Shown: positions 25,736 through 38,264, counted from the stretch's first letter. The stretch is DNA of 64,000 bases from Eulemur rufifrons (GCF_041146395.1 NC_091000.1:13096501-13160500); one strand, 5' to 3'. The notes: a model not told the origin generated them from the sequence alone. Numbers and translations: made by a program.

Positions 25736-26765
25736 CAATGCTTGGTTTTCCATCTCCAAGAAGGATCATAATTGTCATAGGAAGACTCCAAGGAGGACAC
25801 ACGGTCCCAGGTCATCAGCCCCTCCCAGCCCTGAGACTGCTCGGTTCAGAGTAAACAGATGAGCCTTCAGCCCTCTCTCCCACCCCAGCGCAGCACCGGG
25901 CGCGTGGCACCTCCACTCACAGACCTGAGTAGTACCAGCACCAATAATCAGACCCAACGTCGCAGGACTAGGCCTTAGACGGGACTAATACACAGCGGTG
26001 ACTAGGGAATCCGCCTGTCCATCCTATGCAGGTGATTATAAGCTAGCTCTTTGCCCTAAAGAAGAGAGGCTCAAGGAAATCAAGCATTCTACACCTGACA
26101 ATATTAATAACGACAATCGCATGGCTGCTTCTTATTTGGCCTCAAACCATATCAATTCCAGCTAACTGACTGAAATCTAGCCATAATTTGCACCCTCCCC
26201 TCACCCTGAATACCTCATTTATTAGTCATAGTGTTGTTGTCATGTGTTAAGAAAGGAGAACATCCGATTGTATCAGTCAGTAAGCAAAGGTAACTGCCGT
26301 AAGGATAAGTCCTGAAATCTCAATGGCTTAATTCAACCAAGGGTTATTTCTTGCCCCTGCAGGTCGGGTGGCTCTCCTGTGTGCATTCCTCCAAAAGGTA
26401 ACTCAGGGTCTCCTTCCTTTCTGTGATCCCACCATCTTAGAGTTCGTTCCTTCTGGTCATGTGACCGGGAAAGACAGAAAGCAGAGAAGACACCCGATCT
26501 AAACAGCCACAGACTGGAAATGACATTTCACTTCCGCTCTCATTCCCCTGGGGAGAACTGCTCCCGTGGCACCGCCAGCCGCAAGGGGGAGAGGCCGTGT
26601 GTCCACAGGGAAGGAAAGCGGTTGATGATCACACAGCACCGTCTCTGCTAAAATAACATGACAGAGACCTTGAGCTCAGTGGTTGTCTTGGAGACCAATA
26701 AGGTCTTCAGTTAACTCCCTACAGAGTTTACAGGAGAAATCTATCCGGAAATTCTGCTGTCAGGC
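25736..26765. other. Unassigned; old interspersed repeat likely at about 26,270-26,680
   Basis: 'aatctcaatggcttaattca' through 'atgacatttcacttccgctc' follows a widely dispersed mammalian repeat whose family I cannot name with confidence. No gene is seen. Confidence 0.4.
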
Positions 26766-26905
26766 TTCCTGATAGTAATAGCCATCATTTTCACTAAGTG
26801 CTTACTGCACATCAGACGTCGATCTGAGTGTGCTACATCCGTCATTTCACTTAATCCACCTCACTGCTTTATAACATGATTATTCTTATTTCACAGATAA
26901 GAAAA
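26766..26905 (-). repeat. MIR fragment, antisense
   Basis: 'actaagtgcttactgcacat' and 'ttcttatttcacagataaga' are in antisense MIR order. Confidence 0.65.
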
Positions 26906-26919
26906 ATATTTTTGGTCCC

Positions 26920-27312
26920 CTGTATAAGTTTGCTAGGGCTGCCATTTAAAAAAGTACTGCAGGCTGGGTGGCTTAAACAACAGACATTTATTTTCTCACA
27001 GTTCTGGAGGCTGGAAGACTGAGGTCAAGGTATGGGCAGGGCTACTTTCTTCTGCAGCCTCTCCCTGGCTTGTAGATGGCCACCCTCTCGCTGTGTCTTC
27101 ACATGGTCTTTCCTCTGTTATGTGCACGTTTGTCTACACTTCCTCTTCTTAAAAGGACACCAGCCATATTGGATTAAGGCTTCAATAAATATCTCATTTT
27201 AACTTTGTTACCTCTTTAAAGAATTTATCTCCACATATGGTTACATTCTGAAGTGCTGGGGTTAGCACTTCAACATGTAAACACGGTGGGGACACAATTC
27301 TGCCCATAACAT
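26920..27312 (-). mobile_element. MaLR LTR (MST-type), antisense
   Basis: 'tgctagggctgccatttaaa', 'cacagttctggaggctggaa', 'aaaggacaccagccatattg' and 'acttcaacatgtaaacacgg' occur in antisense LTR order, nearly full length. Confidence 0.85.
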
Positions 27313-27850
27313 CCCCCAATTTTTCTTATGTGAATTTATCCTATTAAAAAATTAAGAATGTGTGCAAAGATTTCACCATAAATTGTTTATTGTAACCTTG
27401 CTTGTAATAATAAAAATATCAGTTAGAAATGGGCTCAGCTGCAATTAACAGAAGACCCAACTTAGAGTGTCTTAAACATAACAAGGAGTTGGAATATACG
27501 TTGTTATTGATATTGGTTCAATGGCTCTGAAACTCTCTCTGTGGTCTCATGCCTGTCACCTCACAGTCACAAAATGGCTACTGCAGCTCCAGACGTCATA
27601 TCTATGTTTAAGGTAGGAAGATGGGGAAAGAAAGAAAGATTGTATGTCCTGCCTGTTTTTATCAAGAAAGAAAAAATTCCCCAGAAATCTCCACAGAAAC
27701 CTTTTTCTGATGTCTCATGGGTTAGAATTGGCTCCCTTATCCAGCTGTAGCTGAGAACTGTGAAGTGGTGAGATTTAGAGCAAGTTTAAGGGTGTAAGAA
27801 GCTCTGGGGTGCGAGATGAGAGAAAAGGAAAATCTGTATAGGGGTCATTG
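27313..27850. other. Unassigned old repeat material
   Basis: A short L1-like patch (27,330-27,430) is followed by sequence resembling a dispersed repeat. No gene is recognised. Confidence 0.35.
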
Positions 27851-27854
27851 AGGC

Positions 27855-28010
27855 TCTTTTTGTTGTTGTTGACAGAGTCTCTCTCTGTGGCTCAGGCTAG
27901 AGTGCAGCGGTGTGATCATAGCAACTTCAAACTCCTGGGCTCAAGTGATCCTCCTGCCTCAGCCCCCCGAGTAGCTGGGACTACAGGCACACACCACCAC
28001 TGATACTTGG
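27855..28010 (-). repeat. Alu-type free monomer (FLAM-like), antisense
   Basis: 'cagagtctctctctgtggct', 'tcaaactcctgggctcaagt' and 'gggactacaggcacacacca' show one antisense monomer. A T18/A9 run lies at 28,089-28,117. Confidence 0.75.
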
Positions 28011-28499
28011 GGCGGGGCTCAGGCAGGGTTCCCTTCCAGACTTAGCACCCTCTTTTGGAAGCAATGGCTAAGTGTATGAGTGTAAGCTTTTTTTTTTTTT
28101 TTTTTTTAAAAAAAAACAAACTAGTAGCTTGGAAGCCCAATCATAGGTGTCACCATGATTTGTGTGGGAATTTGGTGCATAAATCTTCAAATGAATTTTC
28201 TACAATGACACTGTAGCTGGTGAGAGAGCAGGTGAGCCAGGCCCTGAGACCCTCCAGCACCCTCTACGTCTTCACTTAGAGTAAGGACCCACCTTCTGGA
28301 CCCCCGGGATTATTAGACAAGTGAGGGGAAAGGAAACCTCAACTGCTGTGAGCAAAGTCTCAAACAATTACCCGGAAAATAAAAGATTAGTCTGTAATTA
28401 TGCCCCAGGCAGGTCATAAGTAAACCTGCCAAGTAGCTTATATTTTTTAAAACTTCTACAATAAACATATTCTATTTGGTGATAAAAAACAAAGCATAT

Positions 28500-28757
28500 T
28501 AAAATAGTTTTTAAAAGAATAGAGTGACTACTGCCCAAAACAGGGAAGAAGCCCAACTTTTAATTTGCTTCACATTATGCTTTTCATAATGGCAAAAAAT
28601 ATTAACAATCCAAATGGCCAACCTTTGGGCTATTGTCATACATTCACCTGAAAGAATATAGAGCCATTAAAATAATAAATATATGGACTCTTTCAACACA
28701 TGGAAAAGCGTGTATGAATAAAAAGAACAAAGACACATACTCATTGATTGCAACTGT
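28500..28757 (+). repeat. L1M fragment
   Basis: 'cataatggcaaaaaatatta' and 'agaatatagagccattaaaa' are L1 phrases. The element is cut by the MER1 insertion. Confidence 0.55.
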
Positions 28758-28912
28758 GGCCAGTGGTCCCCAACCTTTTTGGCACCAGGGGCTGGTTTCA
28801 TGGAAGACAATTTTTCCACGGAGGGGCGGAAGGTGGGGGTGTGGGAAGCGGAGCTCAGGGGGGGATTCGAGGTCTGATTCCTAACAGGCCACAGACCAGT
28901 ACCAGACAATGG
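28758..28912 (+). mobile_element. MER1-type hAT (Charlie) non-autonomous element
   Basis: Starts 'cagtggtccccaaccttttt' with 'ggaagacaatttttccacgg' inside, and ends 'ctaacaggccacagaccagt', a characteristic MER1 with its interior deleted. Confidence 0.85.
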
Positions 28913-29400
28913 TAAGAATGAAAAATAATAATTAGGTAAATAGTTAAAGTTTTCAAGTGAAAGGATTCTTTGTGTTTCTAGGGAGTGTGAGGTATAAATC
29001 TTTATAGAAAAAAATATTTAAACAAATAGCAAATATAATAGACATGGGCTCTGTTAGGCACAGTGTGGCCATATTTTCCCTGGTGTTCAAATCTCCTTCA
29101 AGGCTGTCCTGAGCAAAAGAAGAATGTATGAGAAGAACATAAGAAACCTGTGATCTATTCTCTTAGCAAATTTCAAGTATACAATGCATCACTCTTAACC
29201 ACAGTCACCATGCCAAGGTGTTCTCTGCACGCACACACAGTAGCTACGTGAAGTGTGGCTATGTTAATTAGCTTGATTGTGGTAATCATTTCACAATGTG
29301 TTCCTATATCAGAACATCACGTTGTGTACCCTAAATATATGCAATTTTTATTTGTTAATCATACCTCAATAAAGCTGGAAAAAAATTTTAAATAAAAATT
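28913..29400 (+). repeat. L1M 3' end
   Basis: 'ttgtggtaatcatttcacaa' and 'catacctcaataaagctgga' mark the L1 3' terminus. It plausibly continues the fragment upstream of the MER1. Confidence 0.75.
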
Positions 29401-29548
29401 GCCTCAAAAAATGAAAGTAAAAATAATTATAAATATTCATTAAGTGTCAAGTGTTATATTCATAGACATTTAAACTAAGGTAAAATCTTAACACCACCAC
29501 TCCCCCACCAGCTGGCTGAATAGATCTCCTCTTGGCCAAGGGTACCCC

Positions 29549-29940
29549 AGAAAAACCTTAAAGTTAGCCTGGGCGTGGTGGCTCATGCCTGTAATCCTAG
29601 CACTCTGGGACACTGAGGCGGGGAGGATCACTTGAGGTCAGGAGTTCAAGACTAGCCTGAGCAAGAGCGAGACCTATCTCTACTAAAAATATAAAAAATT
29701 AGCCGGGCATGGTGGTGCATGCCTGTAGTCCCAGCTACTCGAGAGGCTGAGGCAGGAGGATCACTTGAGCCCAGGAGTTTGAGGTTGCTGTGAGCTAGGC
29801 TGACGCCACGGCACTCTAGCCCAGGTGACAGAGCCAGACTCTGTCTCAAAAAAAAAAAAAAAAAAAAAAAAATCTGTTTTTACATGCTTCATATTTGGCC
29901 ATAAAAAAAAAAAAAAAGACAAAAATAAAGAAAAACCTTT
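29549..29940 (+). mobile_element. Strepsirrhine Alu with apparent 3' transduction
   Basis: The Alu body is about 29,566-29,848, followed by an A tail to about 29,871. Then come about 30 unique bases, a second A run (29,902-29,917) and AGAAAAACCTT, which also precedes the element at 29,549-29,559. The linker of the younger Alus is absent. Confidence 0.75.
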
Positions 29941-30480
29941 ATTGGCTGAGTTGCCGGCCATGAGGAGAAGGGATGTCAGGCATGCCTAGTTACACCCTTT
30001 TTGTCCCTTTTGTAGTTACTCTTTGTACCAGTAAGATATTAAATAATTAACAAGTCTAAGGCCATGTAAGACAAAGATTAAAGCACAAGTGCTGGCCATC
30101 AAGTTACTTAAGAGATCACCTGAATCTAGGTGGCTTGTCTCTGATTAACAGACATCCTTATCGTAAAACATTCCAAGCCTTTAGGCAAAGCTTCTTGTCT
30201 TTAACCAATTACAAATCATAGAATCTTTAAACCCACCTATAACCTATAAGCCTCTCCCACTTCAAGATGTCCTGCCTTTTCCGGCCAGACCAATGTGCTC
30301 CTTCTATATATTGATTTATAATTTTACGTGTAATTCCTGTCTCCCTGAAATGTATAAATCCAAACTGTAACCCAGCCACTGGGAGACCACTTGCTCAAGG
30401 CTTCTTGGGCATGGTTCTCTGTGCCATGGTTAATCTTCTTTAAATTATTTTATAGAGTTAGGGTTCTTTTCTGTTGACAG
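29941..30480 (+). mobile_element. ERV LTR-like element A
   Basis: LTR-type phrases 'tgtataaatccaaactgtaa' and 'gggcatggttctctgtgcca' precede an AT-rich 3' end. No viral coding sequence is attached. Boundaries are approximate. Confidence 0.55.
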
Positions 30481-30689
30481 ACAGCAAAACAATAAAATGC
30501 TACTTTTATAGTACAAACAAAAAGAGTATAAGAAGTGAGTTCATGCTCCAAGCCCTCCCTCCCCTCAAGGTCCCTGGGTTCCAGGCCCCCCACCCCCACC
30601 CCTTTTCTTTCTCTCTTTCTCTCTTTCCACAGACCAAGTTCATTGGGCCATTCTCTCAGTCTGTTCCTGGGTAGGTAGCCAACACGAAT

Positions 30690-31430
30690 GAAGTAATCTC
30701 TCCTTGTATAATCAGTCAGAACATACCAGAATGCTTGTTATCCTAACAACCTTGGAATCTCCAAAGTGCTGGGTTTTTGTATGCTAATGATTGACTGGTG
30801 GCTTCAGGATGAGGCTGGTCACCAGAAAGACCAAGGCAGGACTAGAGGATTGGGATTTTCAACCCCACCTCTGCTCCAGGGAGTGGAGAGAGGCTGAAGG
30901 TTGAGCTGGTCACCAATGGCCAGTGGTTTAGTCAATCATGCCTATATAATGAAGCCTCCATAAAAAACAAAAGGACAGGGTTCTCCCAGCTTCCAGATAG
31001 CTGGACAGTTGGAGGGTCCTGGGGGGCCCAGGGAGGGTATGGATGTTCCAACGCTCCTTTCCCCATATCTTGCCTTGTGCATCTCCTCGTCTTTGTAATA
31101 CCCTTTATAATAAACCCAGAAGTGTGTTTCCCTGAGTTCTGTGAGCCTCTGCAGCAAATTAATCAGACCCAAAGAGGGGATTGTGGGAACCCCAACTTGA
31201 AGCCAGTCGGTCAGAAGCTTTGGAGGCCTGGACTTGTGACTGGTGTCTGGGGGGGCCGCAGTTTTGGGCACTGAGCCCTCAACCTGTGGGGTCTACGCTA
31301 TCTCCAGGTAGACAGTGTTGGAATTAAATTCGAGGACGCCCTGCTGGTGTCCCCTGCAGGACAGGTTGCTTGCTTGCTGGTGGGAAGAAGTCCCCTACTT
31401 CTGGTCACAGAGGTCTGCTGTGATGATTGT
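30690..31430 (+). mobile_element. ERV LTR-like element B
   Basis: 'cctatataatgaagcctcca' (TATA region), 'cctttataataaacccagaa' (polyadenylation region) and 'tgagttctgtgagcctctgc' give a promoter-to-polyA LTR order. Class is uncertain. Confidence 0.6.
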
Positions 31431-31439
31431 TGTGTTGCT

Positions 31440-31973
31440 GTGAGAGCCGAGGAAAAACACGGTCAAGGACCTCAGGAAATTTCACCCCACACTATGACTC
31501 CTTGGTATAAAGAATATTTTGAATTAAGGACCATTTGGAATCAAAAAGCACTGGCAGGGGCTTTCCCTGTATCTGCATAAACCAGATGGAACTGGTGAAA
31601 AGATCAAAGGGGGCAAGTGACTTCCCTTTCTCTCCCACTTATCTCAATAAATTGCAGGAAAGAAGATCAAGAATGCAGCCGGACCTGGCCCAAACCATTG
31701 AAAACATAATACCTGTCTCTAAGGTTAATTTACAAGTCAACCTGTTTCCCCATCCATTCATCCTCCCTGGCAACTCCTTGTTACCTGTACTCCTCATTTT
31801 CCCCCTCCCCTCTAAAAGACGTATATAAAAATATCTGAACTTCATTGAATCACTATGTGATTCTCCCCATGCTCATGGTAAATGAACCTTTCTCTTATTA
31901 ATTTGCCTTAATTGTGAGTTGATCTTGCATCAAACTTTTTGGCAGAAAGGGCAAGATTCCCTTCAACCCTACA
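31440..31973 (+). mobile_element. ERV1-like LTR element C
   Basis: 'ggcataaa'-like start region, 'atctcaataaattgcaggaa', a TATA-like 'gacgtatataaaaatatctg' and a 3' end 'gattcccttcaaccctaca' form an almost complete solitary LTR. No gag, pol or env sequence follows. Confidence 0.6.
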
Positions 31974-33039
31974 ATGGCTTGGGTTTCTTCCAAACAGTAT
32001 TCAAATTTTACTTTTTTACCCAATAAAATGTAGCATCTTCAGTTTAGCTACACAGTATGTACTGTAATGAAGTGACCGGACAATGCAGGGCTCCGACTGA
32101 GTGAACCTGCCAGTTACAGGAGACCTATCATGTTGGTCAGCCACAAACCACACATCCGGGAAACTGACAGCTGGGAATTCCGTGGATGTTATTCCGTCCT
32201 CCTCCGACCGTACGGAAGGCTGACAGGTCTTTGCAGTGCCTCCGAGACACCCCCAAAGCACCAGCCCCCGCAATCAAGCTAGCTCTGTCCTGAAGGACTC
32301 TAGAAACTGTCCACTTCTGTCTCTGTTCCACAGAGGCGGGGCACATATTGTGCACAATATTTGGTTCCACACGCTAACAAGTTTGGATTTTAGTTAAATA
32401 GAAATCTTAGAAATTAGTAAAAGGACATCCCATCAGCCATATGAAGCAGATGGCTAATACTCTATGTGTGATTATTCGTTGCAATTTATTGCACCTTGCA
32501 CAAGTGTGAGGATCTGTTGGGCAGCTCAGACGTTAAATAACACACACAGCCTTTAAAAGGGCTGAGTGGTTTGACTGCCTCCACCCATCAGGAGAGCATC
32601 AACTGCTTGCCAGCCTCCAGTGCTCCCCAAATCCCTTGCCAAGCCCGAGGGAGCCCCGCCTCTCCATTTCCACAGCAGCCCGGGCACCCCAGCTGGGTTT
32701 CCACACAGTCTCGGGCTCTCACACCTGGCGCAGAACTCTCGGCTCCCTCACAGGTGCCTGTGCCATCACCCAAGCTGGGAGACTCGGAGTCAGCCTCCAC
32801 CCTGCTCTGCTTTGTCCCCAGCCAGGGGGTCCCGAACGCATGTGGACACCAGTTCAGACCCCGCCTTGGGGCTTCCGCCCACTTGCAGGGCTGACCACAC
32901 ACTCCACCAACAGCTCTCCCTGCCAGCTCCCTCTCCTGTCCTCCTCTCTGCCCCAGGGCCACCTTCCTGATCAAATGATCTGTTCAAACTCTGCAGCCCC
33001 CAGGTCTGACCTGTAGACTAACTTTGTAGTCCCTTCTCC
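31974..33039. other. No gene recognised
   Basis: Unique-looking DNA. Overlapping frames of 107-128 codons at 32,571-33,016 on both strands have no known domain and follow pyrimidine-rich composition. Confidence 0.45.
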
Positions 33040-33320
33040 CATTAGCCTCCCCTTCCCAGCTCTCTGGCCACACCAGACCTTGTGTAAGCCGTCCCTGGCA
33101 CCTGGTACTCCCTCTGCCCTCTGCCCTCTGCCCTCTGCCTAGCATGCCTACCCCTATGCTTCAGATAAACTCAGCAGTCTTTGAGGCCCTCTGGGAAGCT
33201 TCCCCAGCTCCCCCTCAGCAGCCACACCTCTTAGAGCCCGTGCATCATTTTTTATTTTCTGCATGAGCATGTAGTGCCTCCCATTAATCTCTGAGTTCCC
33301 AGGGGGCAGGAATGGAGTCA
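33040..33320 (+). repeat. L2 fragment with an internal (CCCTCTG)4 tandem repeat
   Basis: L2-like 'actccctctgccctctgccc' and 'aagcttccccagctccccct' text is present. The heptamer CCCTCTG is repeated four times at about 33,110-33,137. Confidence 0.55.
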
Positions 33321-34186
33321 ATTGGCTGATGGTTAAGTGTGGGCTGGCAGAGGGGGTGCCCTGAGCGGTGGCTCCCATGGGACCCTAGAAAATTGGCAGT
33401 GAGCAGTTAAAATGGCTTTGGATGGTTAAGGTAGGAACCCACTCCAAAAGATGCATGCCATCCTGTTTCTCTGCATCACCTGCAAAGTCCCCTCCCTCCA
33501 TCGACAGCAGGTCCAGGGCAGTTCTGGGCTGGATGTGCACAAAATCGCCCGCCCCCTAAGGCCCGGCCTGCAGTTTAATCATGCTCTGCATCTATTCTGG
33601 GCCACACTCATTTCCCGTGGTGGAAATTGGGTTTTGACAGTGTTCCTTTCACAGTTAATCTCTCATTCTAATTACAGCCAGTCCAGTCCCTTCGGCTCAG
33701 TGGCGACTCTTCCTCTGCGTTAAGCTGATGGTTCTGCCAGTGCACACACCAGCCAGGGAGCCCCACACTCGCCCTGTCTCCACCCCTCCCCCCTGGCAGG
33801 AAGCTTCCCCCTTGCCCTCTCTCCCCCCTACCTTCACTCCAGAAAGGATGTACAGGGAAGCAGCATTGCAGCGGGGATGTAGTAATATTACCACAGGGGA
33901 CATCTAGCGATGAGAGAGATAATGAAATGGTGAAAGGCTAAGAATATTCTTTGGAGTCTTGCATTTTTCTTCCTTTATTTTTCAGGGTTTGTAAAATGTA
34001 TGGTTTAAGATGGGCTGCTGCAGATCAGAGCCTTATTGCATGTTTTTAATCTGGCATTTCTAGGGAAATTGGCTTTGGTTGCCCTTCTGACTACGTTGGG
34101 TCCCTAAGCCCATATTTAAAAAACAAAGCAAAAGCCTCTCACTTTCAAAGTTGTCCGTCATCATCCTCAAAAAGTATTTTCAGAAC
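33321..34186. other. No feature recognised
   Basis: Unassigned DNA without gene or repeat signature. Confidence 0.45.
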
Positions 34187-34316
34187 CAGACATGGTGACT
34201 CGAGCTGAGGCAGGAGGATCGCTTGAGCCCAGCAGTTCAAGGTGGCAGCGAGCTATGATCACACCACTGCACTCCAGCTTGGGTGACAGTGTGAGACCCT
34301 ATCTCTTAAAAAGGGA
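34187..34316 (+). repeat. Alu-type monomer fragment
   Basis: 'gaggcaggaggatcgcttga' and 'accactgcactccagcttgg' from a single monomer. Confidence 0.75.
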
Positions 34317-34319
34317 TTT

Positions 34320-34520
34320 TCAGGCATCTCATAATTTGCAGAGCATTTGGCAAAATAGAGGCAACAGGAGGTGGGAGACACAGCCCCAGCCAGCGTTCAG
34401 GTACCTGGATTCTCATCCCTGCCCCGTGGAGCATGCTCTGAGGCTTCAGAAAGACATTGATGCCTCCGAGCCCTAGTTTCCCTAGCTGTCAAATGAGGCT
34501 GTTGAATTACAGGATCTAAA
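34320..34520 (+). repeat. MIR fragment
   Basis: 'gccctagtttccctagctgt' and 'caaatgaggctgttgaatta' are the MIR core. Confidence 0.55.
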
Positions 34521-34554
34521 ATTGTATAAATGTGGGATATATATCAAAAATTGC

Positions 34555-34858
34555 TTATTAGGTCAGGTGTGGTGGCTCACACCTGTAATCCTGGTCTTTA
34601 GGAGGCTGAGGTAGGAGGATGGCTTGAGGCCAGGAGTTCAAGACCAGCCTGGGCAACATAGCGAGACACCCCCCTCTACAAAAAATAGAAAAATTAGCCA
34701 GTGTGGTGACACATACCTATAGTCCCAGCTACTTGGGAGGCTGAGGCAGGAAGATCACTTTAGCGTAGGAGTTTGAGGTTACAGTGAGCTGTGATGATGC
34801 CCCTGTACTCCATCCTGGAAGACAAAGCAAGACACTGTCTCGAAAAAAATAAATAAAT
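34555..34858 (+). mobile_element. AluJ-type SINE
   Basis: Both monomers are readable from 'tcaggtgtggtggctcacac' to 'agacactgtctcgaaaaaaa', diverged, without the lineage-specific linker. Confidence 0.85.
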
Positions 34859-35689
34859 TTGATTACACATATAGACTTCTTGGGGGGTGGTTGAAATGAG
34901 AGGGGCCAAGGTGGAAGAAAAACAAAATCTGTCCTTGGGAAACGTTCTGGTACATGAGCACGAGTCCTGTGGGGACTGGGCCAATGAGTCCTCCTGTTCC
35001 CATTTTGCAAACCTGCCTATGAATTATTCATGTCTTACACACAGGCGAAAAGGATGGATAACTTCTGGTTTGACCTAGGAGATATGCTGGGAAAGAATAT
35101 TTGCTAGAGAGGGTAGAACATGAGCTTTTCAGACCCAAAGGGACATTACAGATTATCTAGTCTACACCCACCAGCCTTCCAAAGGAAGAAACAGTCAGAG
35201 TGATTTCAGCAACTGGATTAAGAGCACACAGTTGGTTATAAGTCAGAACCATCCATTGAGAGGAAAAGTCATTCTAAAGAGTGAGAAAATCATGGTATTT
35301 ATTAATCTAACCCAACTCATCCAATAGTAGAGTCTGAACTCCACCTTAATGTTTACAAAAGTCATATAATGCAACATAAAAATGTCACAAATGTTAAAAA
35401 TCATTGCTCTATGCATGCACTGGTCATGCACAGACCCTCAGATATCCTTGAGAGAGCAGAAGACAGAGATGATACCTAGGTCCCCAGGGAGAAGGAGAGA
35501 TGATTCTTGGGATGCTTTTTGTTTCTTGGATACAGAGTCTTATCAAGGACCAAGGTCCCTGTCCTCCAGAATTTTGGACTAAGTCACAAAACATTCTATT
35601 GAAAAAATTCTAATATTTGTATCCAATACATAGAATGAATAGACCACGAAACTTATCTCCCCAAGTTTTTGCATACTGAAAAGAGACCA
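34859..35689. other. No gene recognised
   Basis: Unassigned, moderately AT-rich. A decayed antisense MIR is possible near 35,130-35,240. Confidence 0.4.
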
Positions 35690-36060
35690 ACTTTACCAGC
35701 CTCATCTCTTTTCATGCTCTCTCCCTCCTCCCACCCCTGCCACGTGGTGGCCTCCTTGTCCCTCTGCCTCAGCACCTGTGCACAGGCTGCTCCTCTGCGT
35801 GGAATGCTCTCCCCCAGAATCTACCTGATTCACTCCCCACTCATTCCAGGCCTCTGCTCAAATATCGTCTTCCCAGGAGACCTTCCCTGACCATCCTACC
35901 TGGCATGCAGCCCCGCTCCTGGCTCCTCTGACTTTGCTCTATTTTCCCCTCAGCACTCATCACCTTCCAACATCCTGTGTTTTTTATTGTCTCCCCTCTG
36001 GCGTATAACCTGCATGAGGATAAGGGCTTTGGTCTGTTTTGTTCTCCGAGATGTCCCCAG
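35690..36060 (+). repeat. L2 3' region
   Basis: 'ttccaggcctctgctcaaat', 'gagaccttccctgaccatcc' and 'gcatgaggataagggctttg' follow the L2 consensus order. Confidence 0.8.
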
Positions 36061-36171
36061 GTAAAGGCATGTCTCTCCCCTAGCTGTCCCCTGGCTTTAC
36101 CTCTTCCTAGGAACAGTGAGTGCTAAACTGGGCTTTCACCAGTGGGGAGGTGGCACACCCTGGCCCAGTGT

Positions 36172-36640
36172 GGGACGCTGAATACAGCCCACGAAGATAT
36201 CCCTGTCCTAACCCCCAAAGCCTGTGCATGCTCATGTTACTTTATACGGCAAAAGGGATTTGGCAGACAGAGGTGATTAAATTAAGGATTTGGAGACAGG
36301 GAGATTATCCAGCTGGGTCCAATGTAAGCCCAGGCGTCCTTACAAAGGGAGGGCGGAGGGAGATGTGCCCACGGGAGTGGAGAGGGTGTGGGATGACGGT
36401 GCAGACATAGGAGGGCTGTGCTCACGGCCAAGAGGAAGGGGCCACAAATCAAGGCAAACAAGTGGCTGCTAGACGCTGAAAAAGGGAAACTAGATGCTTC
36501 CCTGGAGCCCTCAGAGGAAACCAGCCCTGCCAACTTTAGCCTAGTGACATGGATTTTAGACTTCTGAATACATTTGTGTTGTTTGGAGCCACTAAGTTTG
36601 TGGTAATTTGTTACAGAAGAAATAGAAAATTAATACGCTC
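36172..36640 (+). mobile_element. MLT1-type MaLR LTR
   Basis: 'tcctaacccccaaagcctgt', 'agggagattatccagctggg', 'tggattttagacttctgaat' and 'agccactaagtttgtggtaa' give the full sense LTR order. Confidence 0.85.
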
Positions 36641-37747
36641 AGTATGATGAGAACATCTCAGTTCACTCTGAGAAGGTTGTGCCACCCAGGTAAGGCAAGC
36701 GCTGGTAGGGAGCCTGGGGTGGTGTGACAGGCTCACGTGTGCAGCTCGGTCACCCCACACTGCCGGGAACCACCCAGAGGTCTCCTCCGATCATTGTCCT
36801 CTGGCACAGCTCTGCCGGAGAAGGAGCTGGACCGAGCCAGGCTCCCTGCTCAGAGATAAGGACATCTGTGCCTCCTGCAGCATCATCAATTTGTCCCTGT
36901 TGCAAGAACAGGTAGTGACTGGTGACACCACGCCTTACCTGCGTGGCTTTCAATGATTGTTTCCCTTGGCAGCATCACAGCTGAGCGGTCGGGTGAAATG
37001 TGAGCAAGCAAGTTCGGGCTGCCTGAGAACTGGACACACTTGCTTATAAAATATTTCAACATTTCCAAGGGCGTATCTTCTCCCACATGTTCTGGAACAC
37101 TTGGAACCAATTTGATTAGCATTGTTGATCTGTCTGGTGCTTGAGCAACTCAACCTGTGCCTCAGTTCTTTCATTCACCGAGGGTCCCTTGGAGGCCACA
37201 CCCCCCTCTCCAGCACCTATGTCACTGGGGAGCCACAGAACGGAGCAGCACATAGCAATGGCATGGCAGAGCTGGGGTTTGTAGGACTATGCTAATTAAA
37301 TGTCACCCAATATCCTATCTTCAATAAACAAAAGAGCAACTAAGCCAGAGACACCATCTTCAGATGCCTTGGCCTATAAGAAATTCATTCTGACTCCAGA
37401 CGCGTTTTAAGAGTTTCAGGTGAAATATTATAACTCCTCGGGCTCGGATTTGATAGTGAAGTATTATGGGTTAGGTCAGGGCAGGCCATGTGGGAGTGAC
37501 AATGATGTTATAAATGACAAGTTGGATTTCTTTTTTCCAATGACATATTTTCAATGTAATCCATTGCCTTTTTATTTCCCCTGATCCACAGATTTTTAAA
37601 CTGTTCCATCCAATGCATATTGTGCCTATGTTTTATGCAAAAGAGGAAGACTCCCAGAAGCTAAGATGTGAAACACATAAACAATTGACACTCCATGCTT
37701 TACCCTTATTAGAAGAAACACATAAACTTGAACATTAATTTCCTGCC
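36641..37747. other. No gene recognised
   Basis: Unassigned DNA. No repeat class could be read with confidence. Confidence 0.45.
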
Positions 37748-38155
37748 CATATTAGTTTCTTAGGACCACTACAGCATATTACCACAAACTGGATAAAACA
37801 ACAGAAATTTGCTGTCTTCATGCTGGAGGCTAGAAGTTCAAAGTCAAGGCGTGGGCAGGGTCATGCTTTGAATCTGTTCCATGCCTCCTCTTAGCTTCTG
37901 TGGCTGGCAGTCCTTGCTGTTGCTTGGCTTGCATTTGTATAACTCCAGGCTCTGCCTTTGTTGTCACACGGTGTCCTCTCTGCGTCTTCACATTGTCTTC
38001 TTGTAAGACATTCATTTTGAATCAAGCAGCCACCCTACTCCGATATGACCCCGTCTTAACTAATCACATCTGCAACCACCCAGTTTGCAAACACCATTAG
38101 GACTGGGGGATAGGGCTCCAACAGACCCTTTTGAAGGATACAGTTCACCTGTAAC
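37748..38155 (-). mobile_element. MLT1-type MaLR LTR, antisense
   Basis: 'ttaccacaaactggataaaa', 'aggctagaagttcaaagtca' and 'tctgcaaccacccagtttgc' follow antisense LTR order. Its last 164 bases are inside the duplicated segment starting at 37,992. Confidence 0.8.
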
Positions 38156-38264
38156 ACTACCCTTGCCTGAACTTCCCAGGTACATATGATTAGTGACCAC
38201 TATTTTAAGCAATTCTCTCTCATGTACCTTGTCATGTCTCATTTTCTAATTTATTTGAAAATAA
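37992..38264 (+). repeat. Direct duplication, copy 1 (likely parent)
   Basis: The 273 bases match 40,623-40,895 with no gap and about 14 substitutions by my count (about 95%). This copy is continuous with the rest of its LTR, so it is probably the source. Confidence 0.9.
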
